64,000 bases of DNA from Candidatus Poribacteria bacterium (GTDB lineage Bacteria; Poribacteria; WGA-4E; WGA-3G): assembly GCA_028820845.1 (NCBI GenBank), contig JAPPII010000015.1:1-64000 (forward strand), given 5' to 3'. A program made the translations under genes and the position numbers. The notes beneath the pieces were generated by a model, which did not search any database, was not told where the DNA came from, and was given only the letters and a program-made list of their open reading frames with translations. Of this stretch, positions 52,058 through 60,767 are shown in pieces. The first letter of the stretch is position 1; the number at the start of each line of letters is the position of its first letter.

Positions 52058-52073
52058 GGGCGATTCATCGCCC
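52058..52073. repeat. GGGCGAT/ATCGCCC hairpin
   Basis: GGGCGAT-TC-ATCGCCC in the context TTTGTAGTC...GTAGTA, a single-hairpin variant of the MITE core with both stem arms changed together. No other feature is seen in 52035-52254. Confidence 0.6.
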
Positions 52074-52254
52074 GTAGTATATCTATATTATCAACAACCT
52101 GTACTTTTTGCAAATGCAAAATAGTGTTTGCTTATGAACACAATTTTTGTTAAAATTAAATTGTCTAAATCATTCCCTCTTAATGCGGAAAACGTAACGG
52201 CAACTTGCAACTCCGTCTGTCCCACTAAACACCCCTATGAAACGGAGGTAACCC

Positions 52255-53037
52255 ATGGAACACCTTATTACACTACCAACAAATTTTGCTGATTATTTGA
52301 CAATTGAAAATGCTAACCTCCGATTCACAGAAGCGACTGATGTTGCCGAGCGCGTCACCGGAGCAGGCGTAGAAATTCATCCGAACATGGATCATGCCGC
52401 GATTTTCTGTGATCCCCCCCACCTCGTTGCCGACGGTCTGAAACGACTCGGTTATGTCAATGGCTGGGATGCACGGTGTTATCCATCCCCCGTTGACGGT
52501 TACGATTACATTAACGTCTCGGCGCAATTACCCGCAGATAGCCCCGCACACAGCGAAGGGTGGTTCGACTACGTCGCCGTTGTGCATCCTGTTGACAAAC
52601 CAGCACTCCAACACATGCTTAGCCAAGGCTATGGGAACCCATTTATCCATCACTTGACATGGGGACTCGTGCCACCTGAGCGCACGACTGCTGATGACTT
52701 TGAATATGCTAATTGTGTTGTGCCGTTTATGGTGGCGAAACGTGAGGTCATCGGCGATGCAATCGGTGACGATCCCGGTACCCTGATTATCGCGTTACCA
52801 GAGGATGTCCTCTCGCATCCGAAATTTGAGGAATCTCTACCGTCATGGCTCGGAGACCTTGACGAAGAAGAATATCAGGTTGAATCGATGCAGGGAGGTG
52901 GTTTCCTGATCCAATTCTTTGTGTTGACAGGTGGCAGGATTGAGGTTGCTCTGCGCGTTGATACAACACAGACCTTCAACCCGAAAAGCGTTCACAAGAT
53001 TTCGGAAGATGAAATCAGTGCTGTGCAGGATGAATAG
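52255..53037 (+). CDS. Conserved-looking protein of unknown function
   Basis: 260 residues, soluble and acidic, with no signal peptide. Several histidines occur in strand-like contexts (GVEIHPNMDHAAIFCD, YVAVVHPVDKPAL, PFIHHLTWGLVPP), which could fit a VOC or cupin-type metal site, but I do not recognise a family. GGAGG lies at good spacing before ATG 52255. It stands alone between a divergent aldolase gene and a toxin-antitoxin cluster. Confidence 0.65.
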   Translation: MEHLITLPTNFADYLTIENANLRFTEATDVAERVTGAGVEIHPNMDHAAIFCDPPHLVADGLKRLGYVNGWDARCYPSPVDGYDYINVSAQLPADSPAHSEGWFDYVAVVHPVDKPALQHMLSQGYGNPFIHHLTWGLVPPERTTADDFEYANCVVPFMVAKREVIGDAIGDDPGTLIIALPEDVLSHPKFEESLPSWLGDLDEEEYQVESMQGGGFLIQFFVLTGGRIEVALRVDTTQTFNPKSVHKISEDEISAVQDE

Positions 53038-53207
53038 AGCACCATTCTATTTTTCATGAATTCTGATGTTAATAGTGGTATAATATTCATGGAAAGTCTA
53101 TGGAGGAACCGATAAAATTTATCTCATTCAAGGAATTAATCATGAATTGGGTTTGCCTACACCTGAATTAACAACCCCTTTGGATTATTTTGGAGGTACT
53201 GACTAAA

Positions 53208-53549
53208 ATGGGAAGCAAGAAGATTATGGAATGCAGTATAATGGAAGAAGTTCGCGAAATGCGGCGAAAAATCTCCGAAGAATTTGGACATGATCTTGGC
53301 CGATTGGTCGCGTATTATCAAGAACTGGAAACCGAAATGCGGAAATCAGGTAAATACAAGTTCGTGGACCCGCCGAGCGAAAAACCAGGATCCGAAGAAG
53401 TCGTTTTTGATTCCCTCGTTTCTGTTCAATTGGATTCTGAAGAATTTGAGGTTATCAAAACACTTGCCAAGTCGCGCGGAATATCTCCGGCCAATCTAAT
53501 TCGGGAGTGGGTTGTCCAACGTATTGATCAAACTCATGTCAGAAATTAG
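53208..53549 (+). CDS. Ribbon-helix-helix-like protein, antitoxin candidate
   Basis: About 113 residues. The N-terminal helices (IMEEVREMRRKISEEFGHDL, then GRLVAYYQELETEMRKSG) resemble a common small antitoxin-like module. The C-terminus (SVQLDSEEFEVIKTLAKSRG, then ISPANLIREWVVQRI) has the strand and two-helix pattern of CopG/RHH DNA-binding proteins. It lies 35 bases upstream of a DUF433-DUF5615 pair on the same strand and may belong to it or regulate it. ATG 53208 has GGAGG about 11 bases upstream; a TTG at 53190 is possible. Confidence 0.55.
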   Translation: MGSKKIMECSIMEEVREMRRKISEEFGHDLGRLVAYYQELETEMRKSGKYKFVDPPSEKPGSEEVVFDSLVSVQLDSEEFEVIKTLAKSRGISPANLIREWVVQRIDQTHVRN

Positions 53550-53584
53550 GTTTTTTAGACATTTCGTTGAAAGGAGAAAGTAAA

Positions 53585-53821
53585 ATGGATACGAAATGGA
53601 TCCAATCGCATCCATCTATCATGATGGGAAAACCTGTTATTACTGGAACTCGTATCCCTGTTGAGTTGATTTTGGAGAAGTTCGCGGCAGGTGAAACGAT
53701 CGAGCAATTGCTTGAGGCGTATCCGCGCTTAACAGAGGAAGGTATCCGTGCAGCTTTTCGTTTTGCGGCGCAAGCCCTTCGCGCTGATGTCGTTTATCCT
53801 ATTTCAGAACAAACGCCATGA
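53585..53821 (+). CDS. DUF433 antitoxin of an intact pair
   Basis: 78 residues with AAAGGAGA before ATG 53585. WIQSHPSIMMGKPVITGTRI, then PVELILEKFAAGETIEQLLE and YPRLTEEGIRAAFRFAAQAL are textbook DUF433. It overlaps the toxin-like gene by four bases (ATGA), a typical toxin-antitoxin coupling. The paralogue at 9582-9821 shares the GKPxxxGTRxxVExIL and LTEExIRAxxxxAAxAL motifs. Confidence 0.88.
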   Translation: MDTKWIQSHPSIMMGKPVITGTRIPVELILEKFAAGETIEQLLEAYPRLTEEGIRAAFRFAAQALRADVVYPISEQTP

Positions 53822-54171
53822 ATCTCATTGTAGATGAAAACGTTGACAAACTTATTGTAGACACACTTCGACAGGATGGACATAACGTTTTATACGTTGC
53901 TGAGTTTGCACCAAGTATTGACGATGAAACTGTATTAGCACAAGCCAACCAAAATGAGGCGTTACTGATTACAGAAGATAAAGACTTCGGTGAGATTGTC
54001 TTCCGTCAGGGACGTATCCATGCAGGAGTCGTTCTCATTCGCCTTGATGGTTTATCCAAGCATGCAAAAGCGAGAAGCATTTCAACCATTTTTGCGAATC
54101 AAGGCACCCAATTGCTGGAGGCTTTCAGTGTTATCTCTCCTGGGCGGGTTAGGATTCGTCGATCACAGTAA
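53818..54171 (+). CDS. DUF5615 PIN-like toxin candidate
   Basis: 117 residues. The PIN-like core shows MNLIVDENVDKLIVDTLRQD, then GHNVLYVAE, DETVLAQANQNEALLITEDK and DFGEIVFRQG, giving conserved acidic residues D6, E7 and the TEDKDFG aspartates. DUF5615 proteins are predicted RNases partnered with DUF433. It appears intact, unlike the remnant at 9430-9579. Transcribed with the DUF433 gene. Confidence 0.85.
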   Translation: MNLIVDENVDKLIVDTLRQDGHNVLYVAEFAPSIDDETVLAQANQNEALLITEDKDFGEIVFRQGRIHAGVVLIRLDGLSKHAKARSISTIFANQGTQLLEAFSVISPGRVRIRRSQ

Positions 54172-54257
54172 TCAAATCAAACCCAGAGGTATTCGCGCCA
54201 TTAGAATGAGGATGAAATGCGGATTACCTCGTTACAGATGCACTGTGGGATATACGC

Positions 54258-54652
54258 ATGTCCCATCAGATTATTATAGTAGATTCCAAAAATAAGTTTA
54301 CACTACAAGCCAAAACCCGTGCTTCGCTGCTCAGAGAGGGCATAGACCTACGTTCAGGAATGCCGAATTACTATTATACACAAGTCGATGCGCTAAAGAG
54401 TCAGTTGCTGATAGCAGCGATGCAGGATGCGCGGGAACGTGCCAAAACGTTAGCTGAAGGGAGCGGCGTGAACTCGGGCCGCTCCGTGCGGCGCGTCAGG
54501 GCGTTTTCAGCGTGCGCGCTGGAGATGCAAGTGGTATTTCCGAACAGAGTACGGATAATCTTTCCGCCGTATCTAAGAAGGTTACGGCTTTGGTAAGAGT
54601 AGATTACGCGACGAAATACATGAAGCAAGAGACCGCATCGGTCATTTTATGA
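54258..54652 (+). pseudogene. Frameshifted SIMPL-domain (DUF541) gene remnant
   Basis: The first part (TLQAKTRASLLREGIDLRSG, then MPNYYYTQVDALKSQLL and AMQDARERAKTLAEGSG) and a second part in another frame (RELGPLRAARQGVFSVRAGD, then ASGISEQSTDNLSAVSKKVT and ALVRVDYATKYM, ending 54652) together form the C-terminal half of a SIMPL protein. They are joined by a frameshift near 54465. The N-terminal half and signal peptide are missing. Between 54653 and 54842 a 68-codon frame is not recognisable as a gene. Confidence 0.75.
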
Positions 54653-54842
54653 ATCTCTGTCGTTTTATGAGCGTTGACAAAAAAGAGCCTCTCATGTCAA
54701 GAAACCCAAAAATCAGAGGCGTTCTCGCTTTTACGCTCGTGTTTACCCGCACAGTCGTTGGACTTCTGATTTCCAGACGAACGCCACCAGCGACGGTGAA
54801 AATCTACAAGACGACAACATCGGCACTCAAATGGAGGGTAGG

Positions 54843-57581
54843 ATGCTTTTTATGATTTTTCTCTGCTTTCTCATGGTCTGTGTTGTTTCCGAGAGTGAAG
54901 CCTATCAAGTGAAAGTTGTTTATTTTCAACCTGCCGACAGCGAAAATAGATCGGATCTGTTGGACTTTGACGAGCTGATGAAGTCTATTCAAGAGACATA
55001 CCGCTCTGAAATAGAACGTCATGGATTTGGCCCGAAAACGTTTAAATTGGAACTGGATCGAACAGGTAAAGTTGTTGTTCATCATATAAAGGGCCGACAC
55101 AATAAAGCGCGTTATGCAACGGAATCGGTGTTGGACCTCTTAATCCCTGAATTAGAGCGTAAGGGGTTCGAGGATAAGCAAACGATCTATGCTGTTGTGC
55201 TCGCGGGGGTGGAACTGATGCGCGGTGGGGCAACGGGTCTTGCAGTGCCAAGACCTTTTGCGGGATTTCACGGGAATGGGCATCCAGAGTATTCGGGGTA
55301 TGCGATGAGTGTTGAGTTGCGGAGAAACCGGGTAGAAAATATTTTGCGGCATGAATTAGGACATACTTTTGGATTGTCACATCTGCTTTTTGAACGAGGC
55401 GTGCGTTATACCCCTGGTGCTTACATAATGAATAATAGCGGCAACGGGGATGATCTTGTTGCGGCAGAGGCACGCTGGTTATCAAAACTCCGTCATTTCA
55501 ATGTGGGTGCAGGGTTTCGGAATAATTTTGCACCGCGACTCACGACATTTCGTGGCGCGAAACGTCTGGAAAATAACGACATCGAATTTCGCGCATCTGT
55601 GAGAGACCCTGATAACGATGGCGTTGCATCTGTCTATGCTGAAGTGGATTCGTGGGTTATTGGTTGGCAGTTTTTTGATGGAGATTCCCATATTGAAGAT
55701 GTTGTTTTTACAGATATTCCTGAAGATGTTTTAAGAGGCAAGCGTATTGGATATTACTTCATGGATGTTCACGGTAATTGGATGTATGATTTCCCAAATA
55801 AACCTTTTACACTTCCTCCTAAACACAAAGAGAGCGTATTGCACGATGAGAGTCAAAAGATAGATGCGGATGTCAACGCTGCCTCGGATTTGGTGGCATA
55901 CTACCCCTTTGACAGGAACTCAGAGGATGCCTCTGGAAATGGCAACCACGGTCAAATAATAGGTACAACAAACTATGTTGAAGGCAAATTTGGAGATGCA
56001 ATAGCACTCAATAACGGTGCCTATGTCAAAATGAATGCCTCCGACTCACTCCACGGCGACCTTTTCAAAGCGGACCCATTCACACTTGCTGTTTGGGTTT
56101 ATCCAAAAACTGGAACTAATTACGGATACGTTTGGCGGAGTTTACCGACGGGAGCCGCGGCGGGAGCCGGCACTAACACCTTATTCATTATTGAAGACGC
56201 AGGAATCATCTCTTGGCGTGGACGAATCGATGGGGTATGGTCATGGGGAGACCTCTGTGAGACCGAGCCCGGCCTCTTTGAAGTCGATACATGGTTACAC
56301 GTAGCCGTCACAAACGATGGTGATAAATTTAGGATCTATGTTGATGGAGAGAAGGTCACTGAGACAGATTTTCAAGAAACGGATGGCGGGAACACCGCTT
56401 ACCTCATTGGTAGTAGGTTCACCACTGATCACAACTTTTTCGGTTTAATAGACGATTACGCAGTCTTCTCCAAGGCATTGAACAAAGCTGAAATCAATTT
56501 GATAATGAAAACAAGCGTTGCAACGTTCTTACAAACGACACAATCCGCTAACGATACAGGAAACCGATCAGATATGGTGAGTCTTTTGCCTATGCGTGTG
56601 CCGTCTCCCAATATTGGTCAACGGCTCAAGTTGTCCCTAAAAATTGCTAACGGCGAAAATGTCGCAGGTTACCAAGCAACTGTGCAGTTCGACGACACGG
56701 CGCTCCGTTATGTCGAAAGTCTTAACAGTGATTATCTGCCTGATGGCGCATTCTTTGTCCCTCCGATTTTGGAAGGGAATCTTGTGAAACTCAACGCCGT
56801 ATCTCTGGCAGGCGAAAGCAACGGTGACGGCACCCTCGCTACGCTCACCTTTGAAGTCATCGCAGTGCAGGCATCTACTTTGACAGTATCTGATGTCCTT
56901 CTCACCAACAGCACAGGCGAAACATTCGCGCCTCAGATTGAAAACGCTGAAATAACCGAACCCACTAAACTCAAAGCAGATGTCAACAGTGATGGCACTG
57001 TTAACATTGCGGATTTGGTATTAGTTGCTTCAAACCTTGGCAAGACAGGACAGAATGCTGCAGATGTGAACGGTGATGGACAGGTCAATATTGCGGATCT
57101 CGTCTTGGTCGCTGGAGCATTGGGGACAAGTGCCTCCGCCCCTTCTCTACATCTGCAAGCTTTAGAAATGCTCACTGCTACAGAGGTCAAACAGTGGTTA
57201 TCCGCCGCGCAGCGATTGAATCTCACGGATATGCATTCACAACGCGGTATCCTATTTTTACAACAACTCCTCGTAGCGTTGATACCTAAAAAGACTGCCC
57301 TTTTGCCAAACTTTCCCAATCCGTTCAATCCTGAAACGTGGATACCCTATCAACTCTCAGTCCCCGCAGATGTTTCCGTAACGATCTATGCGGTGGACGG
57401 CACACGTGTTCGGAATTTAGCGTTAGGACACAAGCCTATGGGTATCTATCAAGACAAAAGGCGTGCGGCATATTGGGATGGTAAAAATGAAATTGGCGAA
57501 CACGTCAGTAGCGGAATTTACTTTTATACGCTTACCGCAAAAGATTTTTCCGCTACTCGCAAAATGCTGATCGTAAAATAG
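54843..57581 (+). CDS. Secreted metzincin-type metalloprotease with LamG, cohesin, dockerin and C-terminal sorting-like domain
   Basis: 912 residues from ATG 54843, with GGAGG just upstream. After a signal peptide (MLFMIFLCFLMVCVVSESEA) come: a zinc protease domain with HELGHTFGLSH at about residue 170; a LamG/concanavalin-like domain (from DLVAYYPFDRNSEDASGNGN, about 349-505); a cohesin-like domain (about 582-700, GYQATVQFDDTALRYVESL); two dockerin calcium loops (ADVNSDGTVNIADLVLV and ADVNGDGQVNIADLVLV, about 711-760); and a C-terminal beta domain starting FPNPFNPETWIPYQL (about 823) that resembles FlgD-like or T9SS-type tails. Probably exported and surface-attached. Confidence 0.9.
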   Translation: MLFMIFLCFLMVCVVSESEAYQVKVVYFQPADSENRSDLLDFDELMKSIQETYRSEIERHGFGPKTFKLELDRTGKVVVHHIKGRHNKARYATESVLDLLIPELERKGFEDKQTIYAVVLAGVELMRGGATGLAVPRPFAGFHGNGHPEYSGYAMSVELRRNRVENILRHELGHTFGLSHLLFERGVRYTPGAYIMNNSGNGDDLVAAEARWLSKLRHFNVGAGFRNNFAPRLTTFRGAKRLENNDIEFRASVRDPDNDGVASVYAEVDSWVIGWQFFDGDSHIEDVVFTDIPEDVLRGKRIGYYFMDVHGNWMYDFPNKPFTLPPKHKESVLHDESQKIDADVNAASDLVAYYPFDRNSEDASGNGNHGQIIGTTNYVEGKFGDAIALNNGAYVKMNASDSLHGDLFKADPFTLAVWVYPKTGTNYGYVWRSLPTGAAAGAGTNTLFIIEDAGIISWRGRIDGVWSWGDLCETEPGLFEVDTWLHVAVTNDGDKFRIYVDGEKVTETDFQETDGGNTAYLIGSRFTTDHNFFGLIDDYAVFSKALNKAEINLIMKTSVATFLQTTQSANDTGNRSDMVSLLPMRVPSPNIGQRLKLSLKIANGENVAGYQATVQFDDTALRYVESLNSDYLPDGAFFVPPILEGNLVKLNAVSLAGESNGDGTLATLTFEVIAVQASTLTVSDVLLTNSTGETFAPQIENAEITEPTKLKADVNSDGTVNIADLVLVASNLGKTGQNAADVNGDGQVNIADLVLVAGALGTSASAPSLHLQALEMLTATEVKQWLSAAQRLNLTDMHSQRGILFLQQLLVALIPKKTALLPNFPNPFNPETWIPYQLSVPADVSVTIYAVDGTRVRNLALGHKPMGIYQDKRRAAYWDGKNEIGEHVSSGIYFYTLTAKDFSATRKMLIVK

Positions 57582-57709
57582 TATCAAATGACCAGAGGAT
57601 GGCTGGTGCGGTTTAGCAAATGATGAGAGAATATAAGTTAGATTCCCATTAGATTTTTCCGAAATTGTATCATCCATGGGGAGATCCCATCGCAGAAGGT
57701 GTCTAAAAA

Positions 57710-58168
57710 ATGTTACTTGTTCAGGGGACTCTCGCGAAACTTCAGTTTTTATTTTTTCTATTTCTGTGTATCTTGATTTGTGGGTGTGAGACGAAAGAAC
57801 TTCCACACGCTGACACCCCTGTAGGGGATTCAGAGGTTTCATTGGACGAAAAGAACCGTCTCGATCAGATCATCAAGCTGACTACGACTCTGAACGCCGA
57901 GATAGACATGCTTCGGGAAAGATCGGAAAAACATGATACGCAACTCAAGATGTGTCGGCAGGAGATACAACGCCTTCGCGAACACCTTGCCAGACAGACG
58001 GATGAAGGCAGAAAAGATTTGAAGGCACGTATCCAGATACTCAAAGATCTTGCCAATCAAGAAAAGAAAGCGAAAAAAAAAGTACGCCTCATGATTCAGG
58101 TCCATACCGACCGATCTAAAGCGTTGGCTGCCGATTTTGATGCCCTTTTTAAGGAGACTGCAGAGTGA
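57710..58168 (+). CDS. Coiled-coil lipoprotein of unknown function
   Basis: 152 residues. A hydrophobic segment ends in the lipobox LICGC. Residues about 45-150 are highly charged with heptad-like Leu and Ile spacing (NRLDQIIKLTTTLNAEIDML, then QEIQRLREHLARQTDEGRKD), predicting a long coiled coil. It lies 128 bases downstream of the metalloprotease gene; that spacer contains a half-copy GGTGCGGTTT and no gene. No family recognised. Confidence 0.65.
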   Translation: MLLVQGTLAKLQFLFFLFLCILICGCETKELPHADTPVGDSEVSLDEKNRLDQIIKLTTTLNAEIDMLRERSEKHDTQLKMCRQEIQRLREHLARQTDEGRKDLKARIQILKDLANQEKKAKKKVRLMIQVHTDRSKALAADFDALFKETAE

Positions 58169-58216
58169 AAAATCAATGCTATTCAGGGGACGGTATAGGG
58201 TAGGACGCGGATATAT

Positions 58217-58590
58217 TGTACTGCCACCGGAAATTTAGACCACTCTCTCATATAAGATCGTGCTACAATGATAATCTGTATTTGAAAGGAGCATTCCGAT
58301 GGTGAAACGAAGAAAACTCACGCCTAAGTTTAAAGCAGCAGTTGTGCTTGAGGCACTTCGCGGTGAAAGCTCCCAAGCGGAACTGTGTCGGCATCATAAC
58401 CTCAGCGAAACCCAAGTCTCAACGTGGAAACGCCAACTTCTTGAAAATGCTGAAACCTTCTTTGAATCGGAAGATAGGTTTCCGTCAAGGGAGTCAGCGG
58501 AGCGAATCGCTCAACTTGAGCAACTCGTTGGACGGTTGACGCTGGCACTGGAAATCCAAAAAAAAGCATTGACTTTCTTGGATTGACACC
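58217..58590 (+). mobile_element. Truncated IS3-family element
   Basis: The left end reads TGTACTGCCACCGGAAATTT, similar to IS3-group termini (TG start), followed by orfA at 58299. The orfB integrase frame and a matching right inverted repeat are not found downstream. The right boundary is unknown; 58590 marks the end of recognisable sequence. Confidence 0.6.
58299..58586 (+). CDS. IS3-family transposase OrfA
   Basis: 95 residues. The N-terminal HTH of IS3/IS911 OrfA is clear: KLTPKFKAAVVLEALRGESS, then QAELCRHHNLSETQVSTWKR. A leucine-zipper-like tail follows (AQLEQLVGRLTLALEIQKKA). The normal partner OrfB (DDE integrase), made by frameshifting, is absent, so the element is dead. Confidence 0.85.
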   Translation: MVKRRKLTPKFKAAVVLEALRGESSQAELCRHHNLSETQVSTWKRQLLENAETFFESEDRFPSRESAERIAQLEQLVGRLTLALEIQKKALTFLD

Positions 58591-58886
58591 TTCTCAACAG
58601 CTCTGTCTCGTTGAGGGGACACACTCGCAACCTCCCACTACATACCCATGACCACTATTGGTACGACTTTTGGTTTGAGGGTTAAATGCAAATCTATTCG
58701 AGCCCTGAATTCTTTGACAATTATCATACGAGTTTCCCTGCTATCGCGTCGTACACGATGAAGGGCATGAGTCCTCGGAGGTACTCTCAGAATCGTAACT
58801 GGAGCATTCACGTGCCCGAAAATAAAAAATTGGACATACCAGATCAGAGTCTATTGTTTTAATGCTTTGAAAGGAGGTTCTAACAA
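58587..58886. other. 300-base gap between the IS3 fragment and the paralogue array
   Basis: No recognised gene. A 58-codon frame (58686-58862, beginning MQIYSSPEFFDNYHTSF) is open but has no good Shine-Dalgarno and no family match; it may be the tail of a lost gene. The sequence ends in the AAAGGAGG Shine-Dalgarno of the first array gene. Confidence 0.4.
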
Positions 58887-59492
58887 ATGGCATACAGCAA
58901 TTTTACATTAGAATCAGTTCGGAAGACATTTCAACTGGAAACTGATGAAGCCGCAGATATTTCTTCAAAAATAGAGCCTGTGACACCCAGTGAGTACCTC
59001 ACCACCACCTTGGCACGCAACGTGCCCTTAGCACTTGCTATCGGCACAGAAAAGGCAAAGTCAGAAATGATCGTCACCAATGTACTACTCGAACTCCGCG
59101 AGCATTTCACGCAGCGGATTAGTCTCTTTTCAGGCATTGACTTCAGCGTTGATGCGGAAAAGGGTTTGACAGGGGTCTGTGATTTCTTGATAAGTCTTTC
59201 ACCTACGCAATTTCATTTAGAGGCCCCTATTATCGTCCTCGTTGAGGCAAAGAGAGACGAACCGACGACTGGTTTCGGTCAATGTGTTGCAGAGATGCTT
59301 GCAGCGCAACATTTCAATGCTGAAAGAGGAAATGACCTTCCCTGTATTTATGGAACTGCCACTACGGGCACAATGTGGCACTTTCTCAAATTGGAAGCAC
59401 AGCAGCTCCAGATTGATAGCGCAGTCTATTCCATTGGACAGTGTGATAAGATTCTCGGGATCCTCGCAAGTATGGTAGAGCAGAACGCGTAA
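58887..59492 (+). CDS. PD-(D/E)XK-like paralogue 1 of 4
   Basis: 201 residues, first of four tandem paralogues. The shared core reads TEKAKSEMIV (helix with Glu, about 54-63), FSGIDFSVD, GLTGVCDFLIS (Asp99), PIIVLVEAKRDE (Glu120 and Lys122), GFGQCVAEMLAAQHFN, GTMWHFLKLE and CDKILGILASMVEQNA. The D-x20-E-x-K spacing fits the PD-(D/E)XK nuclease fold. Similar stand-alone proteins are, as I recall, numerous in cyanobacteria and uncharacterised. There is no signal peptide. AAAGGAGG precedes the ATG. Nuclease activity is inference. Confidence 0.75.
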   Translation: MAYSNFTLESVRKTFQLETDEAADISSKIEPVTPSEYLTTTLARNVPLALAIGTEKAKSEMIVTNVLLELREHFTQRISLFSGIDFSVDAEKGLTGVCDFLISLSPTQFHLEAPIIVLVEAKRDEPTTGFGQCVAEMLAAQHFNAERGNDLPCIYGTATTGTMWHFLKLEAQQLQIDSAVYSIGQCDKILGILASMVEQNA

Positions 59493-59512
59493 GAAGTATG
59501 GAGGTTTTAGAA

Positions 59513-60118
59513 ATGGCGTATAGCAATTGGACCTTAGAAGAAGTGCTAACAACGTTTCAATTGGAAGCGACTGAATCTATAGACATCTTTGCAAACATAG
59601 AACCCATAGAACCCAGTGCCGAACTCATGGTAGAGTTAAAAAAAAAGGTACCGGTAGCCGCAGCTGTAAATACAGAGAAAGCACGGTCAGAACTGATTGT
59701 CGCCAATATTCTCATTGAACTCCGTGAGAAATTCGAGCGTCGCATCAGCCTCTTTTCTGGCATCGATTTTAATGTTGATGCTGAAAATGGATTGACGGGG
59801 GTCTGCGACTTCTTAATCAGTTTATCGCCGATGCAATCTTTTTTACGGGCACCCGTTATTGTCCTTGTTGAGGCAAAGAAAGAAGACCCAGCACCTGGGT
59901 TAGGGCAGTGTGTTGCTGAGATGATCGCAGCACAACGTTTTAACGCTGAGAAAGGGAATGACCTTTCCCATGTTTATGGTGCCGCCACAACAGGGACAGA
60001 GTGGAAATTTCTCAAATTAAAAGGCAACCGTCTGTCTATTGATATAACAGTCTACCAAATCGCGCAGTGCGACAAAATCCTCGGTATCCTCGCAAGTATG
60101 GTAGAGCAGAACGCGTAA
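59513..60118 (+). CDS. PD-(D/E)XK-like paralogue 2 of 4
   Basis: 201 residues from ATG 59513 (GGAGG upstream; the frame opens at 59498). It follows paralogue 1 after 20 bases. The catalytic-type residues are kept (GVCDFLIS, IVLVEAKKED), as is the C-terminal CDKILGILASMVEQNA, which is identical to paralogue 1 at the protein level. It differs most in residues 15-45 (ATESIDIFANIEPIEPSAEL) and in the QSFLRAP strand entrance. Confidence 0.75.
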   Translation: MAYSNWTLEEVLTTFQLEATESIDIFANIEPIEPSAELMVELKKKVPVAAAVNTEKARSELIVANILIELREKFERRISLFSGIDFNVDAENGLTGVCDFLISLSPMQSFLRAPVIVLVEAKKEDPAPGLGQCVAEMIAAQRFNAEKGNDLSHVYGAATTGTEWKFLKLKGNRLSIDITVYQIAQCDKILGILASMVEQNA

Positions 60119-60140
60119 GAAAGTGTGGAGGTTCTAACAA

Positions 60141-60746
60141 ATGGCTTACAGCAATTTTACATTAGAGACAGTGCGAAAAGAATTTCAGTTAGAAACAACT
60201 CAGGCCATAGGTATCTTTTCCAAGATAGAACCAATAAGTCCGAGTGAACTTCTCACAACAGTCTTGGCAAAAAAGGTACCAGTAGCCGCCGCAATAGGCA
60301 CAGAAAAAGCACGATCAGAACTGATTGTCGCCGATGTCTTGTTTGAACTCCTTGAGCGTTTTAGGGAACATATCAGTCTCTTTTCCGGTATTGAATTCAA
60401 TGTTGATACCGAAGCAGGGTTGACCGGTGTATGTGATTTCCTAATCAGTAGATCGCCAGACCAGCTGTCTTTAGAGGCACCTGTCATTATCCTTGTTGAA
60501 GCAAAGAAGGAAGACTTGACAGCAGGCCTCGGGCAGTGCATTGCTGAAATGATCGCCGCACAACGCTTTAATGCTGAAAAAGGAAATGATATACCTTGTG
60601 TTTATGGCGCCACCACTTCGGGAACAGATTGGCGATTTCTCAAATTGGAAGGACAGAAACTGCACATTGATATAACAGTCTACCAAATCGCGCAGTGCGA
60701 CAAAATCCTCGGCATCCTCGCAAGTATGGTGGAACAAAAAGCGTAA
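60141..60746 (+). CDS. PD-(D/E)XK-like paralogue 3 of 4
   Basis: 201 residues, 22 bases after paralogue 2, with GGAGG upstream. It keeps GVCDFLIS, IILVEAKKEDL, GLGQCIAEMIAAQRFNAEKGN and DITVYQIAQCDKIL, the last shared exactly with paralogue 2. This suggests a later duplication or gene conversion between 2 and 3. The N-terminal variable block is TTQAIGIFSKIEPISPSELL. Confidence 0.75.
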   Translation: MAYSNFTLETVRKEFQLETTQAIGIFSKIEPISPSELLTTVLAKKVPVAAAIGTEKARSELIVADVLFELLERFREHISLFSGIEFNVDTEAGLTGVCDFLISRSPDQLSLEAPVIILVEAKKEDLTAGLGQCIAEMIAAQRFNAEKGNDIPCVYGATTSGTDWRFLKLEGQKLHIDITVYQIAQCDKILGILASMVEQKA

Positions 60747-60767
60747 CGAAGGATAGGAAGTGTCTCA

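Noticed and set aside
53050-53206. Open stretch reading YLIQGINHELGLPTPELTTP before the RHH-like gene
   Set aside because: It looks protein-like, but has no start codon or recognised family and is too short to call even as a remnant.
54649-54855. 68-codon frame after the SIMPL remnant
   Set aside because: No Shine-Dalgarno, no recognisable motif, and it runs over the start of the metalloprotease gene.
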